A stretch of DNA of 64,000 bases from Catellatospora tritici (GTDB lineage: Bacteria > Actinomycetota > Actinomycetes > Mycobacteriales > Micromonosporaceae), in the NCBI RefSeq assembly GCF_019083965.1, contig NZ_JAHRCY010000007.1:255180-319179 (forward strand). Reading direction: 5' to 3'. Shown piece after piece: positions 20,137 to 29,343 of the stretch. Every line of letters starts with the position of its first letter. Positions within the stretch are counted from its first letter, which is position 1. Below the pieces are notes generated by a model. It did no database searches. It saw nothing but the letters and a program-made list of their open reading frames with translations, and was not told the DNA's origin. The position numbers and the translations under genes are program-made.

Positions 20137-20790
20137 GACGGGAGTCTCCTGGTCGGGTCGGCGCCACAGTTCACCGCGCAGCAGTTGTTCGGCGCCGAGC
20201 CAGACCGCGTTCATGAGCCGGGTGGCGGTACGCCCGGCGTCCTCCTCGGGGTGGTCGGCCAGCCAGTCCGCCAGCGACTCGCTCGCGCCGACCAGCGTCA
20301 AGGCCATCGCGGTGATGTCCTCGGCCTTGGCCTGGCGCCCCTGCGCGCGTACGGCGGCGTCGAGCCGATCGGTGATCACCTCGACCACGGTCTCGCGCAT
20401 CACGCTGACGACCACCGAGAACGGGTGCTGGTTGCGTGCCTGGCGGTAGAGGACCGACCAGCCGTCCCGGTGCGCCCCGACGAACTCGAAGAAGCCGCGC
20501 ATGCCCCGCCACAGTTGCTGGTCCGGCGGCAGGGTCGGGTCGGCGGCCGCCTGGAGGTTGTCGACCAGCCGCATCGACTCGCGCTGCAGGCAGGCGACGA
20601 ACAGTTCTTCCTTCGTGCCGAGGTACGCGTACACCATCGGCTTGGACACGCCCGACAGCTCGGCGATCTCGTCCATGTTGGCCGCGTGGAAGCCACGGCG
20701 GGAGAAGACCTGCACTGCCGCGTCGAGCATCTGCTGCTCACGCTCGGCGCGCGGGACTCTGCCGCCTCTGGGGACTCGTCTGCTCTGCAC
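20131..20790 (-). CDS. TetR-family transcriptional regulator
   Basis: This 219-residue regulator has a basic N-terminus and a TetR helix-turn-helix at about 20-65 (MLDAAVQVFSRRGFHAANMDEIA to VYAYLGTKEEL), followed by an all-helical ligand domain. It is divergent from the SCP2 and acyl-CoA dehydrogenase genes across 77 bp that contain a good palindrome, so it probably controls them and itself. Relatives respond to acyl-CoA or lipids. Its last codons lie in a duplicated 24-bp sequence. Confidence 0.93.
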   Translation of the reverse strand: MQSRRVPRGGRVPRAEREQQMLDAAVQVFSRRGFHAANMDEIAELSGVSKPMVYAYLGTKEELFVACLQRESMRLVDNLQAAADPTLPPDQQLWRGMRGFFEFVGAHRDGWSVLYRQARNQHPFSVVVSVMRETVVEVITDRLDAAVRAQGRQAKAEDITAMALTLVGASESLADWLADHPEEDAGRTATRLMNAVWLGAEQLLRGELWRRPDQETPVL

Positions 20791-20819
20791 CTTGCCAGCC
20801 TATCTACTCCGACGTAAGG

Positions 20820-20833
20820 TTACGCACGCGTAA
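20820..20833. promoter_or_regulatory. Candidate TetR operator TTACGC-AC-GCGTAA
   Basis: This 14-bp palindrome is in the divergent gap between the TetR gene and the SCP2 gene. It is rare AT-containing dyad symmetry in this GC-rich DNA and the size fits a TetR dimer. Binding is inferred. Confidence 0.5.
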
Positions 20834-20867
20834 GTTCATTGGCTCCTGAGGTATCGGAGGACACATC

Positions 20868-21320
20868 ATGTCCGAGATCGACCTGTCCGACTACAGCTCG
20901 CTCGACCCCCAGGCTTTCGCCCAGATGGTGAAGTCGGCGTCTGACGCGCAGCTCAACGAGGTGCTCGGCGGCGAGCTGCGCGGCAAGATCCTCGACGAGA
21001 TCTTCGGCCGGATGCCCGCCCTGTTCCGCCCCGAGCGCGCCGGGAGCACCAACGCCGTGATCCACTGGATCATCACCGGCGGTGCGGGCGGTGGCTCCGA
21101 CACGTACGAGCTGACCATCGCCGACGGCACCTGTGTGCTGTCGCCGTCCCCGGTCAAGGAGCCCAAGCTCGCCATCACCGTCGGCCCCGCCGACTTCCTC
21201 AAGGTCGTCTCGGGCAACGGCAACCCCGTCATGATGTTCATGACCGGCAAGCTGAAGGCCAAGGGCGACCTGGCCCTGGCAGCCAACATCGCCAACCTCT
21301 TCAACATCCCGAAGGCCTGA
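20868..21320 (+). CDS. SCP2 sterol-carrier-domain protein
   Basis: This 150-residue protein is an SCP2-like domain (about 20-148), which binds lipids or fatty acyl-CoA in a hydrophobic cavity. Features are an amphipathic N-terminus, VIHWIITGG, the strand pair around YELTIADGTCVL, and the C-terminal MTGKLKAKGDLALAANIANLF helix, typical of SCP2. The ATG is preceded by TCGGAGGACACATC, a strong ribosome site. It is probably co-transcribed with the acyl-CoA dehydrogenase gene and regulated by the divergent TetR protein. Confidence 0.92.
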   Translation: MSEIDLSDYSSLDPQAFAQMVKSASDAQLNEVLGGELRGKILDEIFGRMPALFRPERAGSTNAVIHWIITGGAGGGSDTYELTIADGTCVLSPSPVKEPKLAITVGPADFLKVVSGNGNPVMMFMTGKLKAKGDLALAANIANLFNIPKA

Positions 21321-21360
21321 CGCATGAGCGAGCGCAGCGAGCTCATCATGAGCCTCGGTG

Positions 21361-21393
21361 ATGTTCACCTCGCGCGAAGCGTGAGGTGAACAT
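21361..21393 (+). promoter_or_regulatory. Hairpin covering the RBS and start codon of the acyl-CoA dehydrogenase gene
   Basis: The arm ATGTTCACCTCGCGC pairs with GCGTGAGGTGAACAT across a GAA triloop. The stem is 15 bp with one G-U pair. Its right arm contains the GAGG ribosome site and the first two bases of the ATG at 21392. The structure is seen directly; translational control is inferred. Confidence 0.6.
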
Positions 21394-22612
21394 GTCCTCG
21401 CTCGAGTTTTCCCTCGACCTCAGCGAGGAACAGCGGGAGCTGCGGGATTGGGTGCACGGCTTCGCCAGCGAGGTCGTGCGCCCGGCCGCGGCCGAATGGG
21501 ATGAGCGGGAAGAGACCCCCTGGCCCGTCATCCAGGAGGCCGCCAAGATCGGCCTCTACGACTTCGAGTTCCTGGCCAACCTGTGGGCCGACCCGAGCGG
21601 TCTGTCCATGTGCATCGCCAGCGAGGAACTGTTCTGGGGTGACGCGGGCATCGGCCTGGCCATCATGGGCACGTCGCTGGCGGTCGCGGGCATCTTCGGC
21701 AGCGGCACGCCCGACCAGATGGCCGAGTGGGTGCCGCAGTGCTTCGGCACCGCCGCCGACCCGAAGGTCGCCGCGTTCTGCTCCACCGAGCCCGAGGCGG
21801 GTTCGGACGTGGGCGCCATGCGCACCCGCGCCGTGTACGACGAGGCCGCCGACGAGTGGGTGATCACCGGTCAGAAGGCGTACGCCACCAACGGCGGCAT
21901 CGCCAACGTGCACGTGGTCACCGCCGTGGTCGACCCGACCCTGGGCTCGCGCGGGCAGGCCGGGTTCGTCATCCCGCCCGGCACCAAGGGCCTGACCACC
22001 GCCCGCAAGCTGCGCAAACTCGGCATCCGCGCCTCGCACACGGCCGACGTCTTCCTCGACGAGGTACGTGTGCCCGGCCGCTGCCTGCTCGGCGGCAAGG
22101 ACGCCCTCGACGCCCGGCTCGACCGGGCCCGCTCGGGCAAGCGCTCCTCGGGCCAGGCCTCGATGCGCACGTTCGAGCTGTCCCGTCCCGCCGTCGGCGC
22201 CCAGGCGCTGGGCATCGCCCGCGCGGCGTACGAGTACGCGCTGGAGTACGCCAAGGGCCGGGTGCAGTTCGGCAAGCCGATCGTGGAGAACCAGGCGATC
22301 GCGTTCGCGCTGGCCGACATGAAGATGGAGATCGACGCCGCCCGCCTGCTGGTGTGGCGCGCGGCGTGGATGGGCCGCAACAACCGGCCGTTCGAGGCGG
22401 GCGAGGGCTCGATGTCCAAGCTCAAGGCGGGCGAGACGGCGGTGTCGGTGACCGAGAAGGCGCTGCAGATCCTGGGCGGCGCGGGCTATCTGCGCGAGCA
22501 CCCGGTGGAGCGGTGGTACCGCGACGCCAAGATCTACACCATCTTCGAGGGTACGAGCGAGATCCAGCGCCTGGTCATCGCCCGCGCCATCACCGGCGCC
22601 TCGCTCCGCTGA
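21392..22612 (+). CDS. Acyl-CoA dehydrogenase
   Basis: This FAD enzyme of about 406 residues oxidises acyl-CoA to 2-enoyl-CoA. It has the three usual domains: an N-terminal helical part, a middle beta domain with CSTEPEAGSD for FAD and substrate contact, and a C-terminal helical part with YAKGRVQFGKPI. The catalytic base is E386 in IFEGTSEIQ. Chain-length preference cannot be read. It follows the SCP2 gene by 71 bp that hold hairpins, including one over its own start. An in-frame GTG at 21386 is an alternative start. Confidence 0.93.
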   Translation: MSSLEFSLDLSEEQRELRDWVHGFASEVVRPAAAEWDEREETPWPVIQEAAKIGLYDFEFLANLWADPSGLSMCIASEELFWGDAGIGLAIMGTSLAVAGIFGSGTPDQMAEWVPQCFGTAADPKVAAFCSTEPEAGSDVGAMRTRAVYDEAADEWVITGQKAYATNGGIANVHVVTAVVDPTLGSRGQAGFVIPPGTKGLTTARKLRKLGIRASHTADVFLDEVRVPGRCLLGGKDALDARLDRARSGKRSSGQASMRTFELSRPAVGAQALGIARAAYEYALEYAKGRVQFGKPIVENQAIAFALADMKMEIDAARLLVWRAAWMGRNNRPFEAGEGSMSKLKAGETAVSVTEKALQILGGAGYLREHPVERWYRDAKIYTIFEGTSEIQRLVIARAITGASLR

Positions 22613-22638
22613 CGCCCTAGCTCCACCCACGTTCTCTC

Positions 22639-22703
22639 ATCGACGCTGGCCTATCCAGAAGACGACTTTCGATTTTCCGTCTTCCAGATAGGCCAGCGTC
22701 GAT
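22639..22703. repeat. Palindromic repeat, family GGCCTATCC (copy 2)
   Basis: ATCGACGCTGGCCTATC and GATAGGCCAGCGTCGAT form a perfect 17-bp stem, continued by the nearly complementary CAGAAGACG and CGTCTTCCA. It lies 26 bases after the acyl-CoA dehydrogenase stop and could end that transcript. It is related to the copy at 9784-9850. Confidence 0.85.
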
Positions 22704-22749
22704 TCACATCACACCCGGGCAGCCTTCACATACTAGTTACCGGCGGGTA

Positions 22750-24366
22750 ATGTCCCGGACAACCCAGACGGTCTCAGGAGAGGCGCCAACGGTGGACCTG
22801 CTCTTCGTCGTCCGAACCCTTGCCCGACGCGGCCTGCTGCGCCCCGGCTCGCCCACCCGGGTCGCCGACCAGCTCAACACCCTGCGCCGCTGGGGCTTCA
22901 CCCTCGCGGGCGAGCTGCGCGCCGCCGAGGCCCGCGACCCGCAGCGCGTCGCCGTCCTCGACGAGCAGCGCGGCCCGGTCACCTACCGCCAGCTGCTGCA
23001 CCGCTCGCAGCGGCTCGCCCATGCCCTGTCCGGCAGCCGCGGCATCCGCCCCGGCGACCGGGTCGGCCTGCTGTGCCGCAACCACGCCGGGCTGATCGAG
23101 GCGATGGTCGCCTGCTCGCTGCTGGGCGCTGACGCGGTGCTGGTCAACGTCGCGCTGTCCGCGCCGCAGCTCGCGGCGGTCACCGCGCAGCAGGAGCTGC
23201 GGCTGCTGGTGCACGACCGCGAGTTCGCGCCGGTCGCGGCGACGGCCGGGTGCGAGCGCCTGGACGAGGCCGCGCTGGAGGCGCTGATCGCGCACACGCC
23301 GCCGCAGGACCGGTGGGGCGAGGTCAGCCGCTCCGGCCGTACCATCGTGCTCACCTCCGGGACCACCGGCGCGCCCAAGGGTGCGCGGCGCCCGATCCCG
23401 CGGGGTTTCGGCCCGCTGGTCTCGATCATCGACCGGATCCCGCTGCACGCCTCGCCGCGCGGGCGCGACTTCGGCGGCGAGCGGGTGCTGATCGCCGCGC
23501 CGCTGTTCCACACCTGGGGGTACGCGGCCCTGCAGCTCGCCCTGGCCATGCGCGCCACCGTGGTGCTCCAGCGCCGCTTCGACCCCGCCGCGACGGCCGC
23601 CGCGATCGACGAGTACGGCTGCACCGCCCTGTTCGCCGTCCCGGTGATGCTGCAGCGCCTCGTCGAGGCCGGGGCCGTGCCGAAGCACCCGCCGCGCATC
23701 GTCGCCGTCAGCGGCTCGGCGCTGCCCGGCGGGCTGGCCACCCGGTTCATGGACGAGTGGGGCGACCACCTCTACAACCTGTACGGCTCCACCGAAGCCT
23801 CCTGGGCCTCCATCGCCACCCCCGCCGACCTGCGCACCGACCCCGGCACCGCCGGACGGCCGCCGCACGGCACCCGGATCGCGATCCTGGACCCGTTCGG
23901 CCGCCCGGTGCCCACCGGCACGGTCGGGCAGATCCACGTCGGCAACGAGATGCTGTTCGAGGGGTACACGCACACGTCCGGCGCCGAGGATCTGCGCGAC
24001 GGGCTGCTGGCCACCGGCGACCTGGGCCACCTCGACGCCGACGGCCTGCTCCACGTCGACGGTCGCGCCGACGACATGGTGGTCTCCGGCGGCGAGAACG
24101 TGTTCCCCCGCCCGGTCGAGGAGCTGCTGTCCCGGCTGCCGCAGGTGCGCGAGGTCGCCGTCGTCGGCGTCCCCGACACGCAGTACGGCCAGCGCCTGGC
24201 CGCGTACCTGGTGCTGCATCCGGGCCAGCAGCTCAGCGGCGACGAGGTACGCGAGTACGTGCGCCACTACCTGGCCCGGTTCAGCGTGCCCCGGGACGTG
24301 CACTTCCTGAGCGAACTGCCCCGTACCGCCACCGGCAAGGTCATCCCCCGCCTGCTGCGGGGGTGA
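22750..24366 (+). CDS. Acyl-CoA synthetase (AMP-binding enzyme)
   Basis: This 538-residue ANL-superfamily ligase should form an acyl-adenylate and then an acyl-CoA. It has the P-loop TIVLTSGTTGAPKGA at 198-212, a YGSTEASWA motif in the middle, GDLGHLDADGLLHVDGR near 420-440, and the C-terminal domain with K530 in ATGKVIPR, the lysine needed for adenylation. It follows the acyl-CoA dehydrogenase gene after 137 bases that contain a hairpin, so it may have a separate promoter. It probably feeds long-chain acyl-CoA to the same pathway; the substrate is inferred. Confidence 0.92.
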   Translation: MSRTTQTVSGEAPTVDLLFVVRTLARRGLLRPGSPTRVADQLNTLRRWGFTLAGELRAAEARDPQRVAVLDEQRGPVTYRQLLHRSQRLAHALSGSRGIRPGDRVGLLCRNHAGLIEAMVACSLLGADAVLVNVALSAPQLAAVTAQQELRLLVHDREFAPVAATAGCERLDEAALEALIAHTPPQDRWGEVSRSGRTIVLTSGTTGAPKGARRPIPRGFGPLVSIIDRIPLHASPRGRDFGGERVLIAAPLFHTWGYAALQLALAMRATVVLQRRFDPAATAAAIDEYGCTALFAVPVMLQRLVEAGAVPKHPPRIVAVSGSALPGGLATRFMDEWGDHLYNLYGSTEASWASIATPADLRTDPGTAGRPPHGTRIAILDPFGRPVPTGTVGQIHVGNEMLFEGYTHTSGAEDLRDGLLATGDLGHLDADGLLHVDGRADDMVVSGGENVFPRPVEELLSRLPQVREVAVVGVPDTQYGQRLAAYLVLHPGQQLSGDEVREYVRHYLARFSVPRDVHFLSELPRTATGKVIPRLLRG

Positions 24367-24380
24367 CCGTCGGTTCGGGT

Positions 24381-25625
24381 TCAGGACCAGGGGGAGACGA
24401 CCCGGCCCTCCTGGGCCGCCAGCGCGATGTCGGTGCGGTACTGCCCACCCGGCAGGTCGACCTGCGCCGCCAGCTCGTACGCGGCGGCGCGGGCCGAGGC
24501 CAGGTCGTGGCCGGTCGCGGTCGCGCACAGCACCCGGCCACCCGACGAACGCAGCACCCCGTGCTCGTCGCGGGCGGTGCCCGCGTGGATCAGGCCCTCG
24601 GCGCCGCTGATCGGGTCACCGGTACGGGCCTGCTCCGGGTAACCCGCACTGGCCACCACGACCGTCACCGCCGAGCCGTGGGCCCAGTGCAGTTCCGGCT
24701 GCTCAGCCAGGGTGTGCGTGGCGGCGGCGTGCAGCAGCCCGCCCAGCGGCGTCTCCAGCAGCGCCAGCACCGACTGCGTCTCCGGGTCGCCGAAGCGGCA
24801 GTTGAACTCGATCACCTTCGGCCCGGCCTTGGTGATGGCCAGTCCGACATAGAGCAGGCCCTGGAAGGGATGCCCCTCGGCGCGCATCTGCCGCAGCGTC
24901 GGGTGCACCACCGTGTCCATGACGTGGTCGACCAGCTCCGGCGGCGCCCACGGCAGCGGCGCGTACGCGCCCATGCCACCGGTGTTCGGGCCGGTGTCGC
25001 CGTCGCCGATCCGCTTGAAGTCCTGCGCGGGCAGCAGCGGGCGGGCGTTCTCGCCGTCGGTCACCACGAACAGCGAGACCTCGGGTCCGTCGAGGAACTC
25101 CTCCACGACGACGCGGGCGCAACCGGCCGCGTGTCGCAGCGCCGCCTCGCGGTCCTCGGTCACCACGACGCCCTTGCCCGCGGCCAGCCCGTCGTCCTTC
25201 ACGACGTACGGCGCCCCGAACGTGTCCAGCGCGTGCGCGACCTCGTCAGGCGTGGTGCAGGTGTACGCGCGGGCGGTCGGCACCTGGGCCCGAACCATGA
25301 TCTGCTTGGCGAAGTCCTTCGACCCCTCGATCCGCGCCGCAGCCGCCGACGGCCCGAAAACCGGAATTCCCTTACCCCGCACGGCATCAGCAGCCCCCGC
25401 CACCAACGGCGCCTCCGGCCCGACCACGACGAGATCGGCCTCGACCTCCACCGCCAGCCGAGCCACCTCATCGACCCGCATCGGATCGAGCGCCCGGACC
25501 TGCGCCACCTCGGCGATCCCCGGATTCCCCGGCGCCGCGATAACGGCGGTCACCTGCGGATCCCGCACCAACCCCAACACCAGGGCGTGCTCCCGCCCAC
25601 CCCCACCAACCACCAATACCCGCAC
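24381..25625 (-). CDS. purD: Phosphoribosylamine-glycine ligase
   Basis: This 414-residue protein is GAR synthetase, which joins glycine to 5-phosphoribosylamine in purine synthesis using ATP. It begins MRVLVVGGGGREHALV, the family signature, and has ATP-grasp features: KDDGLAAGKGVVV, EEFLDGPEVSLFVVTDG, GDTGPNTGGMGAY and IEFNCRFGDPETQ. The length is normal. It is convergent with the acyl-CoA synthetase gene and lies two genes from purA on the same strand. The 5' flank carries one of a pair of inverted repeats. Confidence 0.98.
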   Translation of the reverse strand: MRVLVVGGGGREHALVLGLVRDPQVTAVIAAPGNPGIAEVAQVRALDPMRVDEVARLAVEVEADLVVVGPEAPLVAGAADAVRGKGIPVFGPSAAAARIEGSKDFAKQIMVRAQVPTARAYTCTTPDEVAHALDTFGAPYVVKDDGLAAGKGVVVTEDREAALRHAAGCARVVVEEFLDGPEVSLFVVTDGENARPLLPAQDFKRIGDGDTGPNTGGMGAYAPLPWAPPELVDHVMDTVVHPTLRQMRAEGHPFQGLLYVGLAITKAGPKVIEFNCRFGDPETQSVLALLETPLGGLLHAAATHTLAEQPELHWAHGSAVTVVVASAGYPEQARTGDPISGAEGLIHAGTARDEHGVLRSSGGRVLCATATGHDLASARAAAYELAAQVDLPGGQYRTDIALAAQEGRVVSPWS

Positions 25626-25642
25626 CCCCCCACCCTACCTTT

Positions 25643-25709
25643 CCCGTTGATCATGAACTTATGGCACGGCTCGACGGAGTGTCCTGGCCACAGGTTCCTG
25701 ATCGACTGG
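25643..25709. repeat. 67-bp repeat, left copy of an inverted pair
   Basis: It begins CCCGTTGATCATGAACTTAT and matches the reverse complement of 26771-26837 at 60 of 67 positions by eye. The pair brackets the AbiEi/DUF559-like gene. The gap on each side otherwise holds no gene. Confidence 0.85.
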
Positions 25710-25783
25710 TTTAGCCGGCCTGCCAGGGCGGTCCGCAGGTGCGCGGTGGAACCGAGCCAGCGGGAGGCCGATCGATACCGCGA

Positions 25784-26713
25784 TCAGCTGGATCGGGCGA
25801 GGGCGCGGCGGACGGTCTCCGGAATGGTGCGGGGGTCCAGCGTGTCGCGCCAGGTGAAACGGATGACCCGGTAGCCCTCGTTGACCAGCGCATTCTGGCG
25901 CTCCCGGTCGCGGAAGACCGCCTCAGGTCGGTCGTGGATCTCGCCGCCGTCGGCCTCACCGATCACCCGAGCAGCACGCCACAGCAGATCCACCCGGGCA
26001 ATCGGCCTCCCCGTCGCATCGGTGATCACCGCCTGCAACTCGTCCGGTGGCACCTTGCCGTCCACACAACGCAGCCGAGATCGCGTCTCCAACGGGGACT
26101 CCGCCAGGCCGTTCGCCAGGTCGATCCAGGCTCGAGCGTGCACAGCTCCACGCCGCCGTGCGATCGACCCGTGCAGCTCCGGCAGGTCATCCTCGGTGAG
26201 CAAGCCTTTGTTGAGGGCCGAGTCGAGCACCGAAACCGCCGCCAGGCGATCGACCTTGAGCATCAAGTCCGCGACGGTACGCAGCGGCGTGGTCACCGTG
26301 ATGCCGTCCACGACCGCGACCTCATCATCAGCGAGGGTGAACTGATGCGGCACGACACTGGTGTCGCCGAGCCGCCTCGGCACAGCCAACTTCCCCGGCA
26401 GACTCACATGCAACCGGCTTTCGGGGCGCAGCCCATGCAGGCCGTGCACTACCGCAGCGCTCTCCAGCACCGCGACCGCATGCGGCCCGCCGGTGAGAAC
26501 CGCCGCTCGGACAAGCGCCTTCGCGTCCAAGGACGTGTCCGCCCTGAGATCGGCGTCGACGAGGTACACGCCCCTGCTGACCGTCCGCCACATCCCTCGG
26601 CGGAGATACCACTTGACCTGGCCTGTCGACAGGTTGAGGTTGCGGCACTGCGCCGCGGTGATCAGACCATCCTGTCGCTCCACGAGCCGTTGCACTGCGA
26701 GCACGTCGACCAA
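25784..26713 (-). CDS. AbiEi/DUF559-like protein with a possible nuclease fold
   Basis: This 309-residue protein has an N-terminal winged-helix-like part (GLITAAQCRNLNLSTGQVKW, LRRGMWRTVSRGVYLV) seen in AbiEi-type antitoxins and related proteins. The C-terminal DUF559-like, Vsr-type domain has E in SPLETRSR, D in IARVDLLW and a GEADGGEIHD motif; these could be metal-binding residues of a PD-(D/E)xK-like nuclease with an atypical ExD. No toxin gene is next to it, so it is not a plain AbiE system. It lies between purD and purA inside inverted repeats, which suggests insertion. Its role is unknown. Confidence 0.78.
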   Translation of the reverse strand: MVDVLAVQRLVERQDGLITAAQCRNLNLSTGQVKWYLRRGMWRTVSRGVYLVDADLRADTSLDAKALVRAAVLTGGPHAVAVLESAAVVHGLHGLRPESRLHVSLPGKLAVPRRLGDTSVVPHQFTLADDEVAVVDGITVTTPLRTVADLMLKVDRLAAVSVLDSALNKGLLTEDDLPELHGSIARRRGAVHARAWIDLANGLAESPLETRSRLRCVDGKVPPDELQAVITDATGRPIARVDLLWRAARVIGEADGGEIHDRPEAVFRDRERQNALVNEGYRVIRFTWRDTLDPRTIPETVRRALARSS

Positions 26714-26770
26714 CCTCGCCCATGGCGAGGGCCGACCTCAACCCCTGTGCACAACCCTGTGGATAACCAG

Positions 26771-26837
26771 CCCGTTGATCAGGAACTTATGCACAGGACA
26801 CGCCGTCGAGCCGTGCCATAAGTTCATGATCAACGGG
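26771..26837. repeat. 67-bp repeat, right copy of an inverted pair
   Basis: It is itself an imperfect palindrome: CCCGTTGATCAGGAACTTATG is mirrored by CCATAAGTTCATGATCAACGGG. It lies between the DUF559-like gene and the 3' end of purA. Confidence 0.85.
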
Positions 26838-26860
26838 ATATGGGGTGGCGGTGGCGGGGG

Positions 26861-29220
<2,360 letters not shown>

Positions 29221-29343
29221 AACGGGCGGGTTTCAAGGCTGCGCCCACTGGTTAGGCTGAGCCCCGGGAAACGCGAACCCCGGTCACACCCGCCACGTGC
29301 GGGCCCGGACCCGGGTGGCACGGACTGACCTGGGGAGACTGAC

